NCBI RefSeq assembly: GCF_014779555.2
Contig: NZ_CP094357.1
Coordinates: forward strand, 3,286,001 to 3,350,000
Direction: 5' to 3'
DNA length: 64,000 bases
Source: Lysobacter capsici
Lineage (GTDB): Bacteria > Pseudomonadota > Gammaproteobacteria > Xanthomonadales > Xanthomonadaceae
The translations under genes were made by a program, and so were the position numbers. How positions within the stretch are numbered: position 1 is the first letter of the stretch; the number at the start of each line of letters is the position of its first letter. Positions 26,430-35,540 of the stretch are shown piece after piece. Under the pieces are notes generated by a model. The model saw nothing but the letters and a program-made list of their open reading frames with translations. It was not told the DNA's origin and did no database searches.

Positions 26430-26571
26430 CGTTAGCTGTTGCGGTTAGCCGTTTGCGTCGTTCCTGCCGCTGCCGTCGATGGTAGGGACCGCAGGTGTCG
26501 CTATGGCTATGGCTGTAGCTATGAGCTATGAGCTATTAGCTGTGGCTGTGGCTGTGGCTGTGGCTGTGGCC
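26430..26571. repeat. Low-complexity GTTAGC / GCTGTG / GCTAT repeat tract
   Basis: Upstream of ligA there is a run of degenerate TTAGC(C)GT units (26413-26457) and then hexamer-like units GCTATG, GAGCTAT and at least five exact GCTGTG copies (about 26540-26571). It is low-complexity sequence, prone to slippage, with no coding potential that I can support. Confidence 0.7.
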
Positions 26572-26586
26572 GGCAGAGAATCATGC

Positions 26587-26730
26587 CCACTTTGGAAAAG
26601 GGGGCTGCGCGTTGCGCTGATTGAGGTCTAAACATAGATCGGCGCGCGGGGGATTCGCTTTTGGCCCCGGCTGGCGCGGCGTCTGAGAGCAAAAGCGAAT
26701 CCCCCCTACCCCCCCTTTTCCAAAGGGGGG
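26587..26730. repeat. Nested inverted-repeat element between zipA and ligA
   Basis: Two nested inverted repeats share a centre: outer arms TTTGGAAAAGGGGG (26591-26604) and CCCCCTTTTCCAAA (26711-26724), inner arms GGGGGATTCGCTTTTG (26648-26663) and CAAAAGCGAATCCCCC (26690-26705). The layout, about 140 bp with no gene, looks like a miniature mobile or REP-type element. The remaining part of the 601-bp gap 26285-26885 shows nothing recognisable. Confidence 0.65.
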
Positions 26731-26885
26731 AAACAACTTGAGTAGCGGGATACGACTGAGATGGGCGATCAGGTGCAAGGCCGTAGCTTACGGCGAGGAT
26801 TCGAGAGCCGGATCAAACGCGGCTACCGCGTGCGATCCACGTTGCGCAATCTAACCAGGCTTCGCAACTCACCCACCCACGCCAC

Positions 26886-27656
26886 TCACCAACGCGTCGG
26901 CTTACTCAACGGCGGCGCTTCGCGCTGGCGGTCGTAGGCGCGCAGCTCGTCGCGCAGGTGGGCGATGCGCTGGCGGCCGAGTGCGTTGCGCTGTTCGTCC
27001 AGCACCACCGCGTCGAGCAGTTCGGCCATGCGCTGGGCAGTCGGCAGCATGGTTTCCCAGGCGTCCAGGGCCGCCACCGGCGCCGGCAGGGTCAGGAAGA
27101 ACGCGATCGCCGGGGTTTCCAGCGACTGGATCGCGGCCATGTCGAAACTGCCGGGCTTCATGATGTTGGCCACGCTGAACACCGGGCCGCGCTCGGGGTG
27201 GCCCTCGACGAGGCGGTGGTACACGCCCATGTGGCCATAGACCAAGCCGGCCTTTTCCGCCGCGACCACGATGTCGGGACCGTGCAGCTTGTGCCCGGCG
27301 CGCGCGGCCAGGTACAAGGTGACGATCTTGTCGAATTCTTCGCTGACCCGGCGGCCCAGCTCGCTGTTGGCGGCGTTGGCGTTGCCCTCCAGGGTCTTGT
27401 CGAACAGTTCCAGTTCGGCCTGGGTGGTGGCCTCGCCGGGCGCGCCGGCCTGCTCGAGTTCGCTCTGGATCTGCTCGCCCAGGGTCGGTTCCTGGCGCGG
27501 CCCGCTCTTGCGCGGTTCGGCGCCGCGCGCGGCGTCCTCGCGCGCGACGCGCTTGCCCTGCCCCGGCTTGCGCGGGCGGCCGAAGAATACGATCGCGCCG
27601 ATCAGGATCAGGCCGGCGATCAGGATGCCGATCCTCATCAAGGTCACGTCGGACAT
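26886..27656 (-). CDS. zipA: Cell division protein ZipA
   Basis: A 256-residue inner-membrane protein that tethers FtsZ to the membrane at midcell. Residues 7-26 form a single N-terminal membrane helix (MRIGILIAGLILIGAIVFF), followed by a short basic and Pro/Gln/Glu linker, and a C-terminal FtsZ-binding domain from about residue 115 (ILTLYLAARAGHKLHGPDIVVAAEKAGLVYGHMGVYH, SVANIMKPGSFD, TPAIAFFLTLPAP). The position between smc and ligA matches other Xanthomonadaceae and supports the call despite the low conservation of ZipA. Confidence 0.9.
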   Translation of the reverse strand: MSDVTLMRIGILIAGLILIGAIVFFGRPRKPGQGKRVAREDAARGAEPRKSGPRQEPTLGEQIQSELEQAGAPGEATTQAELELFDKTLEGNANAANSELGRRVSEEFDKIVTLYLAARAGHKLHGPDIVVAAEKAGLVYGHMGVYHRLVEGHPERGPVFSVANIMKPGSFDMAAIQSLETPAIAFFLTLPAPVAALDAWETMLPTAQRMAELLDAVVLDEQRNALGRQRIAHLRDELRAYDRQREAPPLSKPTRW

Positions 27657-27911
27657 TCGTTGCTCCTTTTGGTGCGGGGATTCGGCAGTGGGGATTCGGG
27701 ATTCGTCACAGCGGCGACGCCGATCGTTGATTCCCTGCCCGCTACCGATTCCAAAAATATGACGATTGAGAGATTGGTATCCGCAAGAACGGCGGACGCG
27801 CCGACGTTCGATGACTTACGTTGCACCAACTCAGAAAAAAATTGCTAAGGACTCGTTACGTCTTGGCGTTTGCCAATCCCGAATCCCGAATCACCAATCC
27901 CGGGTGCGGCC

Positions 27912-30900
27912 TCAGGCCGCGCCCGCCAACCGCGTCGCCTCGGCCAGATCGACCGACACCAGGCGGCTGACACCGGGTTCGCGCATGGTCACGCCCGACA
28001 GCTGCTGCGCGGCTTCCATCGTCGCCTTGTTGTGGCTCACGAACAGGAACTGTACCTGTTCGCTCATCTCGCTGACCATCGCGGTGAAGCGGCCGACGTT
28101 GGCTTCGTCGAGCGGCGCGTCGACCTCGTCGAGCAGGCAGAACGGCGCCGGATTCAGACGGAAGATCGCGAACACCAGCGCCACCGCGGTCATCGCCTTC
28201 TCGCCGCCGGACAGCAGCGAGATGTTCGACACGCGCTTGCCGGGCGGTCGGGCCATGATCGCCACGCCGGTGTCGAGCAGGTCTTCGCCGGTGAGTTCCA
28301 GATACGCGTGGCCGCCGCCGAACAGACGCGGATACAGCTCCTGCACGCCGGAATTGACCCGATCGAAGGTGTCCTTGAAACGGCCGCGGGTTTCGCGGTC
28401 GATCTTGCGGATCGCTTCTTCCAGGGTTTCCAGCGCGGTGTTGAGGTCGAGGAACTGGGCGTCGAGGTAGTCCTTGCGCTGCGCGGCCTCGGCATGCTCG
28501 GCGATCGCGGCCAGATTGACCGGTTCGAGCCGACGCAGCTTGTTGTCGAGCTCGATGACGCTGCGTTCCCAGGTCTGCGGCTCGGCGTTTTCGTCGAGCG
28601 AATTGACCACGTCCTGCAGCACCGCGCCGGCCTCGGCGATGGCCTCGGTCAGGGTCTCGGCCTTGAGCACCAGGGCCTGCTGTTCCAGGCGGCGCTGGCC
28701 GATCGCTTCGCGTTGCTGCAGCGCCTGTTCGTCGCGTTGCTGGCGGGTCTGTTCGAACTTGCGCAGGTCGTTGTCGATGCCGTCGAGCGCGCTGCGCGCG
28801 GCGGTGAGGTCCTGCTCGGCCAGCACGCGCTGCTCCAGCGCGACCTGACGCTGTTCTTCCAGCGCGACCACCGGTTCGTCGCCGTCGCTGAGCTGGGCCG
28901 ACAGTTCGCTCAAACGCGAATCGAGCTGGCCGCGCTGGCCGCCCATGCGCTCGAGGGTCTGGCTGAGGCCGGCGATCTGGGCGCGCTGGGTTTCCAGGGT
29001 CAGGGTCAAGGCATGCGCGGCGTCGCGCGATTCGCGCGCGGCGTTGCGCGCGGCGTCGCGCGCTTCCGACAGCGAGCGGCGCTCGGATTCGAGCTGCAAG
29101 CGCGAGTCTTCCAGTTCGCCCATGCGCTCGACCGCAGCTTCCTGGCGCATGCGCGCCTCGCGCGCCTGCTCGCGGCCGGCGTCCAGGCCGATCAGCAACT
29201 GCTCCAGGTCCGCGTCGATCTTCTCGATCCGGTTGCGCGCCGAATCCAGGCGACCCTGGTGGCTTTGCAACTGGCCGGCCAGTTCGGACACGCTGCGGTG
29301 AGCCATGTACAAGGCGCGCTGCGCGTCTTCGCGCTGCTGTTCGGCGGCCAGCGAGCGGTCGCGCAACTGGATCTGGGTCTGTTCGAGTTCGCGCTCGCGG
29401 GTCAGCAGTTCCTCGATCTCGACCCGCAGGGTCTGGATCTCGCGCTCGCGCAGCAGCGCGCCCTGCTTGGCCGCGCCGGAGCGCAGCACCCGCACCCAGC
29501 CGGCGCCCAGGCGCTCGCCGTTGCGGGTGATGATGGTCTCTTCCGCGCCCAGCGAGGGCTGCAGCGCGCGCGCCGCGGCCAGATCGTCGGCGCCGTGCAG
29601 GCGCGCGAGCAGGCGGCGGATCGCGGCCGGGCCCTGGACCTTCGATGCCAGCGAGGTCGCGGCGTACGTGGCGTCGTCGCGCTCGGGCGAGACCAGGGTC
29701 AGACGGCCTTCGCCGAGTTCGCCGATCGCATCGACCAGGGTTTCGGGCGATTCGACCAGCACGCCTTCGATCAACTGGCCCAGCGCGCTTTCGACCGCGT
29801 TTTCCCAGCCCGATTCGACGCTCAGGGTTTCGCCGACGCGTTGCGCCGAATCCAGGCCGCGCGCCTTGAGCCAGGTCAGCGCGGCACCTTGCTCTTGACC
29901 GAGGGCCGCATGCTGCAAGGTTTCCAGCGACGACAGGCGGCCGCGCGAGGTCTGCGCCTGCTTGCGCACCTCGGCGAGCTGGTTCTGGGTCGCGCGCTGC
30001 TGTTCCTGCAGATCCGACACCGCGGTCTTACGGATTTCCAGTTCGTCGGTCAGGCTTTCCAGCGATTCTTTCTGCAGGTCGTGCTGGCTCTGCAATTGTT
30101 CGAAGGCTTCCGACAACGCGCCCAGGTCGAGGCCGGCGCGTTCGCTGGCCAGCGATTCGCGGCGGCGGTCGGCGTCGAGCGTCTGCCGGTCGAGGCCTTC
30201 GATGCGGGTGCGTTCGACCTCGGCCGCGCGCGCGGCTTCGGATTGTTCGCGGCTGTGCGCGTCCCAGCGCTGCTGCCAGTCGCTGAGCCGGTTTTCGGCG
30301 TCGCGCAGCGCGTCCTGGCGCGCTTCGTCGTCCTCGCGCATCGCCTCGATACGCGGCTCGGCGTCGGCGACCGCGGCCAGCAGCACGTCCAGGCGCGCCT
30401 GATCGCTGCCGATGTGCTCGCCGATCTCGGCCAGTTGATTCATCGCTTCGTCGCGCGCCTTGAGCAGGCGGCTGGACATCTCGCGCTGATGCTGGATCTG
30501 CTGCTCGATCCGCGCCAAGGCGCCGCCGACTTCGTAGCTGGCTGCCTGGGCCTTGTTGAGCTTGGCCGCGGCTTCCTCGCGGCTGACCCGGCCGGTTTCC
30601 AGTTCGCGCTCGGCCTCGCGCTGTTCGGCGATCAACTGCTGCAGGCGGGTTTCCTGCTGCGACAGCTTCTCGCGCTGGGCCTGCAGTTTCTGGTCGAGGG
30701 CGCGGTACTCCAGCGCCTTCCACTCCACGTCCTTGATCTTGCGCTCGGCCTGGATCGCCTGGTACTGCTCGGCCTGGCGCGCCTGCCGGCGCAGGTGTTC
30801 GAGCTGCTTGCCGACTTCCTCGCGCAGGTCGTTGAGGCGATCGAGATTTTCGCGGGTGTGGCGGATGCGGGTTTCGGTTTCCTTGCGCCGTTCCTTGTAC

Positions 30901-31415
30901 TTGGAAATGCCGGCGGCTTCTTCCAGGTACACGCGCAGGTCCTCGGGCTTGGCCTCGATGATCTGGCTGATCATGCCCTGCTCGATGATCGAATAACTGC
31001 GCGGGCCCAGGCCGGTGCCGAGGAACAGGTCGGTGATGTCGCGACGCCGGCACTTGCCGCCGTTGAGGTAGTACTGGCTGGTGCCGTCGCGGCTGACCGT
31101 GCGCTTGACCGAGATTTCGTTGAACGCGGCGAATTCGCCGGTGATGGTGTGATCGGAGTTGTCGAAGATCAGTTCGACCATCGCCTGCGACACCGGCTTG
31201 CGCGCCGAGGAACCGGCGAAGATCACGTCGGTGAGCGAGTCGCCGCGCAGGCGGCTGGCCGAGCTCTCGCCCATCACCCAGCGCACCGCGTCGATGATGT
31301 TCGACTTGCCGCAGCCGTTCGGACCGACCACGCCGGTCATATTGGTGGGCAGGTGCAGCGTGGTCGGATCGACGAAGGACTTGAAACCGGACAGCTTGAT
31401 CGTGGACAGACGCAT
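27912..31415 (-). CDS. smc: Chromosome segregation ATPase SMC
   Basis: A 1167-residue condensin subunit. The N-terminal half of the ATPase head has the Walker A motif GPNGCGKSNIIDAVRWVMGE (about 32-51). Two long coiled-coil arms, rich in Glu/Gln/Arg/Leu, flank a hinge at about 500-670. The C-terminal head carries the signature LLSGGEKAMTAVALVFAIF and Walker B FCLLDEVDAPLD with the D-loop. The ATG at 31415 is preceded by a long non-coding stretch. It lies upstream of zipA-ligA on the same strand, 255 bp away; that gap contains repeated GGGATTCGG-type words in opposite orientations. Confidence 0.96.
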   Translation of the reverse strand: MRLSTIKLSGFKSFVDPTTLHLPTNMTGVVGPNGCGKSNIIDAVRWVMGESSASRLRGDSLTDVIFAGSSARKPVSQAMVELIFDNSDHTITGEFAAFNEISVKRTVSRDGTSQYYLNGGKCRRRDITDLFLGTGLGPRSYSIIEQGMISQIIEAKPEDLRVYLEEAAGISKYKERRKETETRIRHTRENLDRLNDLREEVGKQLEHLRRQARQAEQYQAIQAERKIKDVEWKALEYRALDQKLQAQREKLSQQETRLQQLIAEQREAERELETGRVSREEAAAKLNKAQAASYEVGGALARIEQQIQHQREMSSRLLKARDEAMNQLAEIGEHIGSDQARLDVLLAAVADAEPRIEAMREDDEARQDALRDAENRLSDWQQRWDAHSREQSEAARAAEVERTRIEGLDRQTLDADRRRESLASERAGLDLGALSEAFEQLQSQHDLQKESLESLTDELEIRKTAVSDLQEQQRATQNQLAEVRKQAQTSRGRLSSLETLQHAALGQEQGAALTWLKARGLDSAQRVGETLSVESGWENAVESALGQLIEGVLVESPETLVDAIGELGEGRLTLVSPERDDATYAATSLASKVQGPAAIRRLLARLHGADDLAAARALQPSLGAEETIITRNGERLGAGWVRVLRSGAAKQGALLREREIQTLRVEIEELLTRERELEQTQIQLRDRSLAAEQQREDAQRALYMAHRSVSELAGQLQSHQGRLDSARNRIEKIDADLEQLLIGLDAGREQAREARMRQEAAVERMGELEDSRLQLESERRSLSEARDAARNAARESRDAAHALTLTLETQRAQIAGLSQTLERMGGQRGQLDSRLSELSAQLSDGDEPVVALEEQRQVALEQRVLAEQDLTAARSALDGIDNDLRKFEQTRQQRDEQALQQREAIGQRRLEQQALVLKAETLTEAIAEAGAVLQDVVNSLDENAEPQTWERSVIELDNKLRRLEPVNLAAIAEHAEAAQRKDYLDAQFLDLNTALETLEEAIRKIDRETRGRFKDTFDRVNSGVQELYPRLFGGGHAYLELTGEDLLDTGVAIMARPPGKRVSNISLLSGGEKAMTAVALVFAIFRLNPAPFCLLDEVDAPLDEANVGRFTAMVSEMSEQVQFLFVSHNKATMEAAQQLSGVTMREPGVSRLVSVDLAEATRLAGAA

Positions 31416-31668
31416 GCGGCGTTGGGGCCTCTGGGTGCGGCGGACGCGGCCGTGAGTAGGTTGTTATGCAGGTTATCAAGTAATGCGGCCAAGTGATTGA
31501 ATCGGCTGGGCCGGGCGCGGTTCTTGGCCGCGCTTACCCGGGAGTATAGCGGGCTGGCGCCGAGCTCGCCGTCGGTGCGCCGCGACGGGCCCGGGCGGCA
31601 CGCGATCCGTGACGTCGCCAACGCGTCGCCGGCCGCCGCCTCAGTACCCGCCGACGGCGGCGGGATCA

Positions 31669-31735
31669 CTACTAATTCGATAGTTGACAGACCCGATCCG
31701 GGCATGCTCCCATCAATCAACTAATAAACCAGTAG
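31669..31735 (+). promoter_or_regulatory. Promoter with two operator-like dyads ahead of the BlaI-type gene
   Basis: In the 326-bp divergent gap 31416-31741, a consensus -35 box TTGACA lies at 31684-31689. It is flanked by two 15-bp dyads of the form CTA-N9-TAG, at 31669-31683 and 31721-31735, the second ending just before the start codon. BlaI/MecI/CopY repressors usually bind short dyads around their own promoters, so these are candidate autoregulatory sites. A clear -10 box is not visible. Confidence 0.4.
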
Positions 31736-31741
31736 ATCCCC

Positions 31742-32134
31742 ATGGCCCGACCTGCCTCGCCCACGCTCACCCAGTCCGAGCAAGCGATCCTGGAAGTGCT
31801 GTGGGACAAGGACGAGGCCTCGGTGCGCGAGGTCGCCGACGAACTGTCCCGGCACAAAGCGGTGGCCTATACGACGGTGCTGACGATGTTCAACGTCCTG
31901 GCCAAGAAGGGCTTCGTGACCCATCGCCAGGAAGGCCGCGCCTTCATCTACCGCGCCGCGATCAGCCGCGAGCAGGCCCGCAAGCAGGCCCTGGACCATC
32001 TGCTGCAGCAATTCTTCGACGGTTCGCCGAACCTGCTGGCGCAGCATTTGCTCGACCGCCACGACGTCGACCGCGCCGAACTCAAGACGCTGCGCGACAA
32101 AGTCAGCGCGGCCAAGGCCCGGGGGGACGCGTGA
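31742..32134 (+). CDS. BlaI/MecI/CopY family transcriptional repressor
   Basis: A 130-residue winged-helix repressor. The N-terminal part (LTQSEQAILEVLWDKDEASVREVADEL, then AYTTVLTMFNVLAKKGFV) is the DNA-binding domain; the C-terminal helices (ISREQARKQALDHLLQQFFDGSPNLLAQHLLD) form the dimerisation region. In BlaI the cleavage site for release lies in this helical part. The stop overlaps the next gene's start as TGATG, so it is coupled to the M56 protease, the standard BlaI-BlaR1 arrangement. Here the regulated target is probably the operon itself including the serine hydrolase. Confidence 0.9.
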   Translation: MARPASPTLTQSEQAILEVLWDKDEASVREVADELSRHKAVAYTTVLTMFNVLAKKGFVTHRQEGRAFIYRAAISREQARKQALDHLLQQFFDGSPNLLAQHLLDRHDVDRAELKTLRDKVSAAKARGDA

Positions 32135-33681
32135 TGGAAGGCCACGTGATCGAAAGCCTGATCGACGCCGCGCCGGCGTTCGCGGCCCAGCATCTGCTGC
32201 AAAGCGCAGTGTTGTTCGCGCTGGCGGTGGTGTTCATGCGGATGCGCGCGCTCGACGCCGAATTGCGCTCGTGGCTGCTGCTGGCGGTGTTCGCGCTGGC
32301 GCTGCTGGCGCCGTTGGCGACGCTGCTGCCGGGACCGCCCTCGCCTGCGTTCGCTGCGCCCGCCGAGCAACTGGTCCCGCTGCCGGACGAAGGCCCGACG
32401 CCGGACGAGGCGATCTACGAGGCCGGGCAACGCGCCGACGTGCTGTATCTGGAAATACCGCAATCGTTTTCGACCGCGCTGGCGCTGGCCTGGGCGCTCG
32501 GCGCGCTGTGGCAGTTGATGCGGCTGGTCGAGGGCGCGCGTCAGGCGCGCCGGCTGCGTCGCTGCGCGCATCCTGCGCCGGCGCTGGAGACGTTGCTTGC
32601 GCAGGAACTGCCGCGCCGTGCGCGAATCGCGACCACCGCCATCGACGGCCCGATGGTGGTCGGCCTGCTGCGCCCCACCATCCTGATTCCGCGCGCATTG
32701 GCGAACACGCTGGACACCGCCGCGCTGCGCGACATCCTGCGCCACGAAATCGCGCATATCCGCCGCGGCGACCTGTGGCTGACCGCTGCGGTCCGCGTCG
32801 GGCTGGCGGCGTTCTGGTGGAATCCGCTGCTGCGGCTGATCCATGCGCGCCTGGACCTGGCGCGCGAGATGGCCTGCGATGCGCGCGCGGCCCGCGCTTG
32901 CGAGGCGCGCGTGGATTACGCCGGCTCCTTGCTCAGCAGCGCCGAGACCCTGCTGGACCTGGGCGAACGGCCGACCTGGCTGGCGGTCGGCATGCTCGAA
33001 CGCCGCAGCCATCTGGCCCAGCGCATCGACGGACTGATCGAACCCGGCCCGGGCGATGAACCGCGGCGCCGGCATGCGGCGGTCGCCGTGTGCGTAGCGG
33101 CGCTGCTCGCGTTCGCCGGCCTGGCGCTGGCGAACACGCCGCGGCTGGACGTGAGCGGCCGCCATGTCGCCGAACCCGACGCCCGGGTCGTCGCCCTGCT
33201 CGCCGCGGCCAAGGCCGGCGATGCCGCCACGCTGCGGACACTCGCCGCCAGTGGCGTCGACATCGACGCACGCGTGCTCGGCGACGGCACCGCGCTGATC
33301 CAGGCCGTGACCGCGCGCAACCTGAGCACCGTCGACACCTTGTTGGCCCTGGGCGCCGATCCGAACCGCGCCGCGCTCGGCGAAGGCAATCCCTTGATCG
33401 TCGCCTCGCGGCTCGGCGCGCAGCCGATCGTCGAACGCCTGGTGCGTGCCGGCGCCGACGTCAATCGGGTGGTGACCTACGACGAAACGCCGTTGATCAA
33501 CGCCGCTCGCGCCGGGCATCTGGCGACGGTCCAATACCTGGTCGCGCGCGGCGCCGACGTCAATCTGGGCATGGTCGCCGACGGCTGGCTGGGACGCTGG
33601 CGTTCGCCGCTCAATCAGGCCCGCGATCCGGCCGTGCGCGCTTATCTGATCGGTCGCGGAGCGGTCGCCGGCCAGCCCTGA
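32134..33681 (+). CDS. M56 (BlaR1-like) membrane metalloprotease with C-terminal ankyrin repeats
   Basis: A 515-residue membrane protein. Three predicted membrane helices (about 20-38, 47-65, 113-128) precede a gluzincin protease domain with HEIAH at 204-208 and a third ligand Glu245 in REMACDARAA. A fourth helix (about 312-332) is followed not by a penicillin-binding sensor but by about four ankyrin repeats (350-500: AAKAGDAATLRTLAASGVDIDA, ALIQAVTARNLSTVDTLLALGAD, PLIVASRLGAQPIVERLVRAGADVN, PLINAARAGHLATVQYLVARGADVN). By BlaR1 topology this tail would face the periplasm, which is unusual for ankyrin domains. It presumably cleaves or inactivates the adjacent BlaI-type repressor; the signal is unknown. 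Confidence 0.85.
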   Translation: MEGHVIESLIDAAPAFAAQHLLQSAVLFALAVVFMRMRALDAELRSWLLLAVFALALLAPLATLLPGPPSPAFAAPAEQLVPLPDEGPTPDEAIYEAGQRADVLYLEIPQSFSTALALAWALGALWQLMRLVEGARQARRLRRCAHPAPALETLLAQELPRRARIATTAIDGPMVVGLLRPTILIPRALANTLDTAALRDILRHEIAHIRRGDLWLTAAVRVGLAAFWWNPLLRLIHARLDLAREMACDARAARACEARVDYAGSLLSSAETLLDLGERPTWLAVGMLERRSHLAQRIDGLIEPGPGDEPRRRHAAVAVCVAALLAFAGLALANTPRLDVSGRHVAEPDARVVALLAAAKAGDAATLRTLAASGVDIDARVLGDGTALIQAVTARNLSTVDTLLALGADPNRAALGEGNPLIVASRLGAQPIVERLVRAGADVNRVVTYDETPLINAARAGHLATVQYLVARGADVNLGMVADGWLGRWRSPLNQARDPAVRAYLIGRGAVAGQP

Positions 33682-33795
33682 TCGTCGCGTTTCCCGCTGC
33701 ATCCGTTCGAACTGCCTTCGGCGCGGGCCACGACCGTTCGCGCCCGGCCCCGCTTTGCCCGCAATCCCGCCCCCCCCCTACGACCGCCACAGGGT

Positions 33796-35373
33796 ATGAC
33801 CACGATGAAATCCATGATGCTCGCCTGCACGCTGGCGATCGGTTTGCTCGGCGCCGCCGCCCATGCGCAAACGCCGGCCGAACCCGACGCCGCGCGCTTG
33901 AAAGCCGCGATCGAGCGCGGCCTGCGTCCCAGCATCGTCAAGGCCGGCGAATCCATGCCGACCTGGACCCTGCAAGAGCGCATGGCGCACCACAAGATCC
34001 CCGGCGTCGCCATCGCCATCGTCAAGGACGGCAAGCTGCTGTACGCCGCCGGCTACGGCGTGCGCGAAGCCGGCACCCACGATGCGGTCGATGCCGACAC
34101 CCTGTTCTCGGTCGGATCGGTCAGCAAGATGATCGCCGCGGCGACCACGCTGCAACTGGTCGCGCACGGACGCATCGATCTGGACCGCGACGTTAACGCC
34201 TACCTGAAATCCTGGCGCATTCCGGCCGCGCCCGCGATCAAGAACCCGACGGTGACGATGCGCATGCTGCTGTCGCATACCTCGGGCCTGGGTGTGCATG
34301 GTTTCCAGGATTATCTGCCGACCGAAACCCTGCCGACCCTGGTGCAGACCTTGAACGGCACGCCGCCGGCGAAGAACGATCCGGTGCGCCTGCAATACGA
34401 ACCGGGAACGCGCAGCGATTATTCCGGCGGCGGCATCATGCTCGAGCAGCAGATCATCGAAGATCTGACCGGCCAGCCGCTGGACGCGGTCGCGCGCGCG
34501 CAGGTGTTCGAACCCGCGGGCATGCGCCGCAGCACTTACGAGAATCCGCTGTCGCCCACGCGCGGCAATATCGCCAAGGCGCACGACGGCAACGGCGCGC
34601 TCACCGCGCTGCCGCGCGGCTGGCAGACCTTTCCGGAGCAGGCCGCCTCGGGCCTGTGGACCAGCGCGAACGATCTGGGCGCGTTCGTCGGCGCGCTGAT
34701 CCAAAGCTATCGCGGCCAGGGCGGCTTGCTGCCCCAGGCGATCGCGCTGCAGATGATGAGCGAGGTTTCGCCGGGCGTGCGCGGCCTGGGACCGGAACTG
34801 GGCGGCAGCGGCAAGGCGCGCCGGTTCTTCCACAACGGCGACAACGACAGCTACCACGCCGCGATCGAGGGCTATCCGGAAACCGGCTACGGCTTCGCCA
34901 TCCTCACCAACGGCGAAAACGGCGGGCGCATCCGCGGCGAAATCCGCAATGCGATCTCCGATGCCCTGGACGACGGCATGAAGCCGCCGATCCGCACGAT
35001 CGCGCTGGACCTGAGCGCGCCCGCCTACGCCGACTATGCCGGCAGCTATCGCCTCGATCCGGCCGTGCCGATGGATATCCGCAGCGCGCTCGCCGACTGG
35101 TTCGACTTCGACTCGATGACCGTCAAGGTGGCCGACGGCGCCATCAGCATGGATCTGCCCGACGGCCCGACGGCCTCGCCGTTGCTGCCGCTGAGCCCGA
35201 CCCGGTTCTTCGCCTCGGCCGCCGGCGCGGAACTGGAGTTCCATCGCAACGCCCGCGGTGTCGTGCATGCGGTGAGCGTCGTGGCCGGCAACTCGCGCGC
35301 TTACTACCGCCGGCAAGTCGCGCACCCGGCGGGCGCCGGCGCCGAGCCCGATCGCGATCGCCCGCGCCCCTGA
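33796..35373 (+). CDS. Exported class C-like serine hydrolase (S12 / beta-lactamase family)
   Basis: A 525-residue secreted enzyme with a signal peptide ending AAHAQ. The S12 fold motifs are SxxK at 108-111 (SVSK) with the catalytic Ser108, Y-S-G at 209-211 in place of the usual YxN, and HNG at 346-348 in place of K/HTG. A C-terminal lipocalin-like domain (about 395-510) follows, as in many esterase- or peptidase-like relatives of AmpC. The altered YSG motif makes true beta-lactamase activity uncertain; it may be a D-aminopeptidase or esterase. It follows the M56 gene by 114 bp and may be its regulated output. A second ATG three codons on is possible. Confidence 0.85.
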   Translation: MTTMKSMMLACTLAIGLLGAAAHAQTPAEPDAARLKAAIERGLRPSIVKAGESMPTWTLQERMAHHKIPGVAIAIVKDGKLLYAAGYGVREAGTHDAVDADTLFSVGSVSKMIAAATTLQLVAHGRIDLDRDVNAYLKSWRIPAAPAIKNPTVTMRMLLSHTSGLGVHGFQDYLPTETLPTLVQTLNGTPPAKNDPVRLQYEPGTRSDYSGGGIMLEQQIIEDLTGQPLDAVARAQVFEPAGMRRSTYENPLSPTRGNIAKAHDGNGALTALPRGWQTFPEQAASGLWTSANDLGAFVGALIQSYRGQGGLLPQAIALQMMSEVSPGVRGLGPELGGSGKARRFFHNGDNDSYHAAIEGYPETGYGFAILTNGENGGRIRGEIRNAISDALDDGMKPPIRTIALDLSAPAYADYAGSYRLDPAVPMDIRSALADWFDFDSMTVKVADGAISMDLPDGPTASPLLPLSPTRFFASAAGAELEFHRNARGVVHAVSVVAGNSRAYYRRQVAHPAGAGAEPDRDRPRP

Positions 35374-35540
35374 GCTCGGCCGCGCGCGCGCGCGCGACAA
35401 TCGCCGCGTGCGGCAAGCGCATTCGGCGACCGCGTGCGTGTTTCGTGCCCGCGGTACGCCTGCTTTCGCAGCCGCGACGCGCGACGTGGTACATAGGCAC
35501 GACCCGCCTTCGATCGCGATCCTGGAACGATCCGCCCCGT

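Noticed and set aside
33796-35373. Calling the S12 hydrolase a beta-lactamase
   Set aside because: The BlaI-BlaR1-like context is tempting, but YxN is YSG, the third motif is HNG, and a lipocalin-like C-terminal domain is present; substrate is open.
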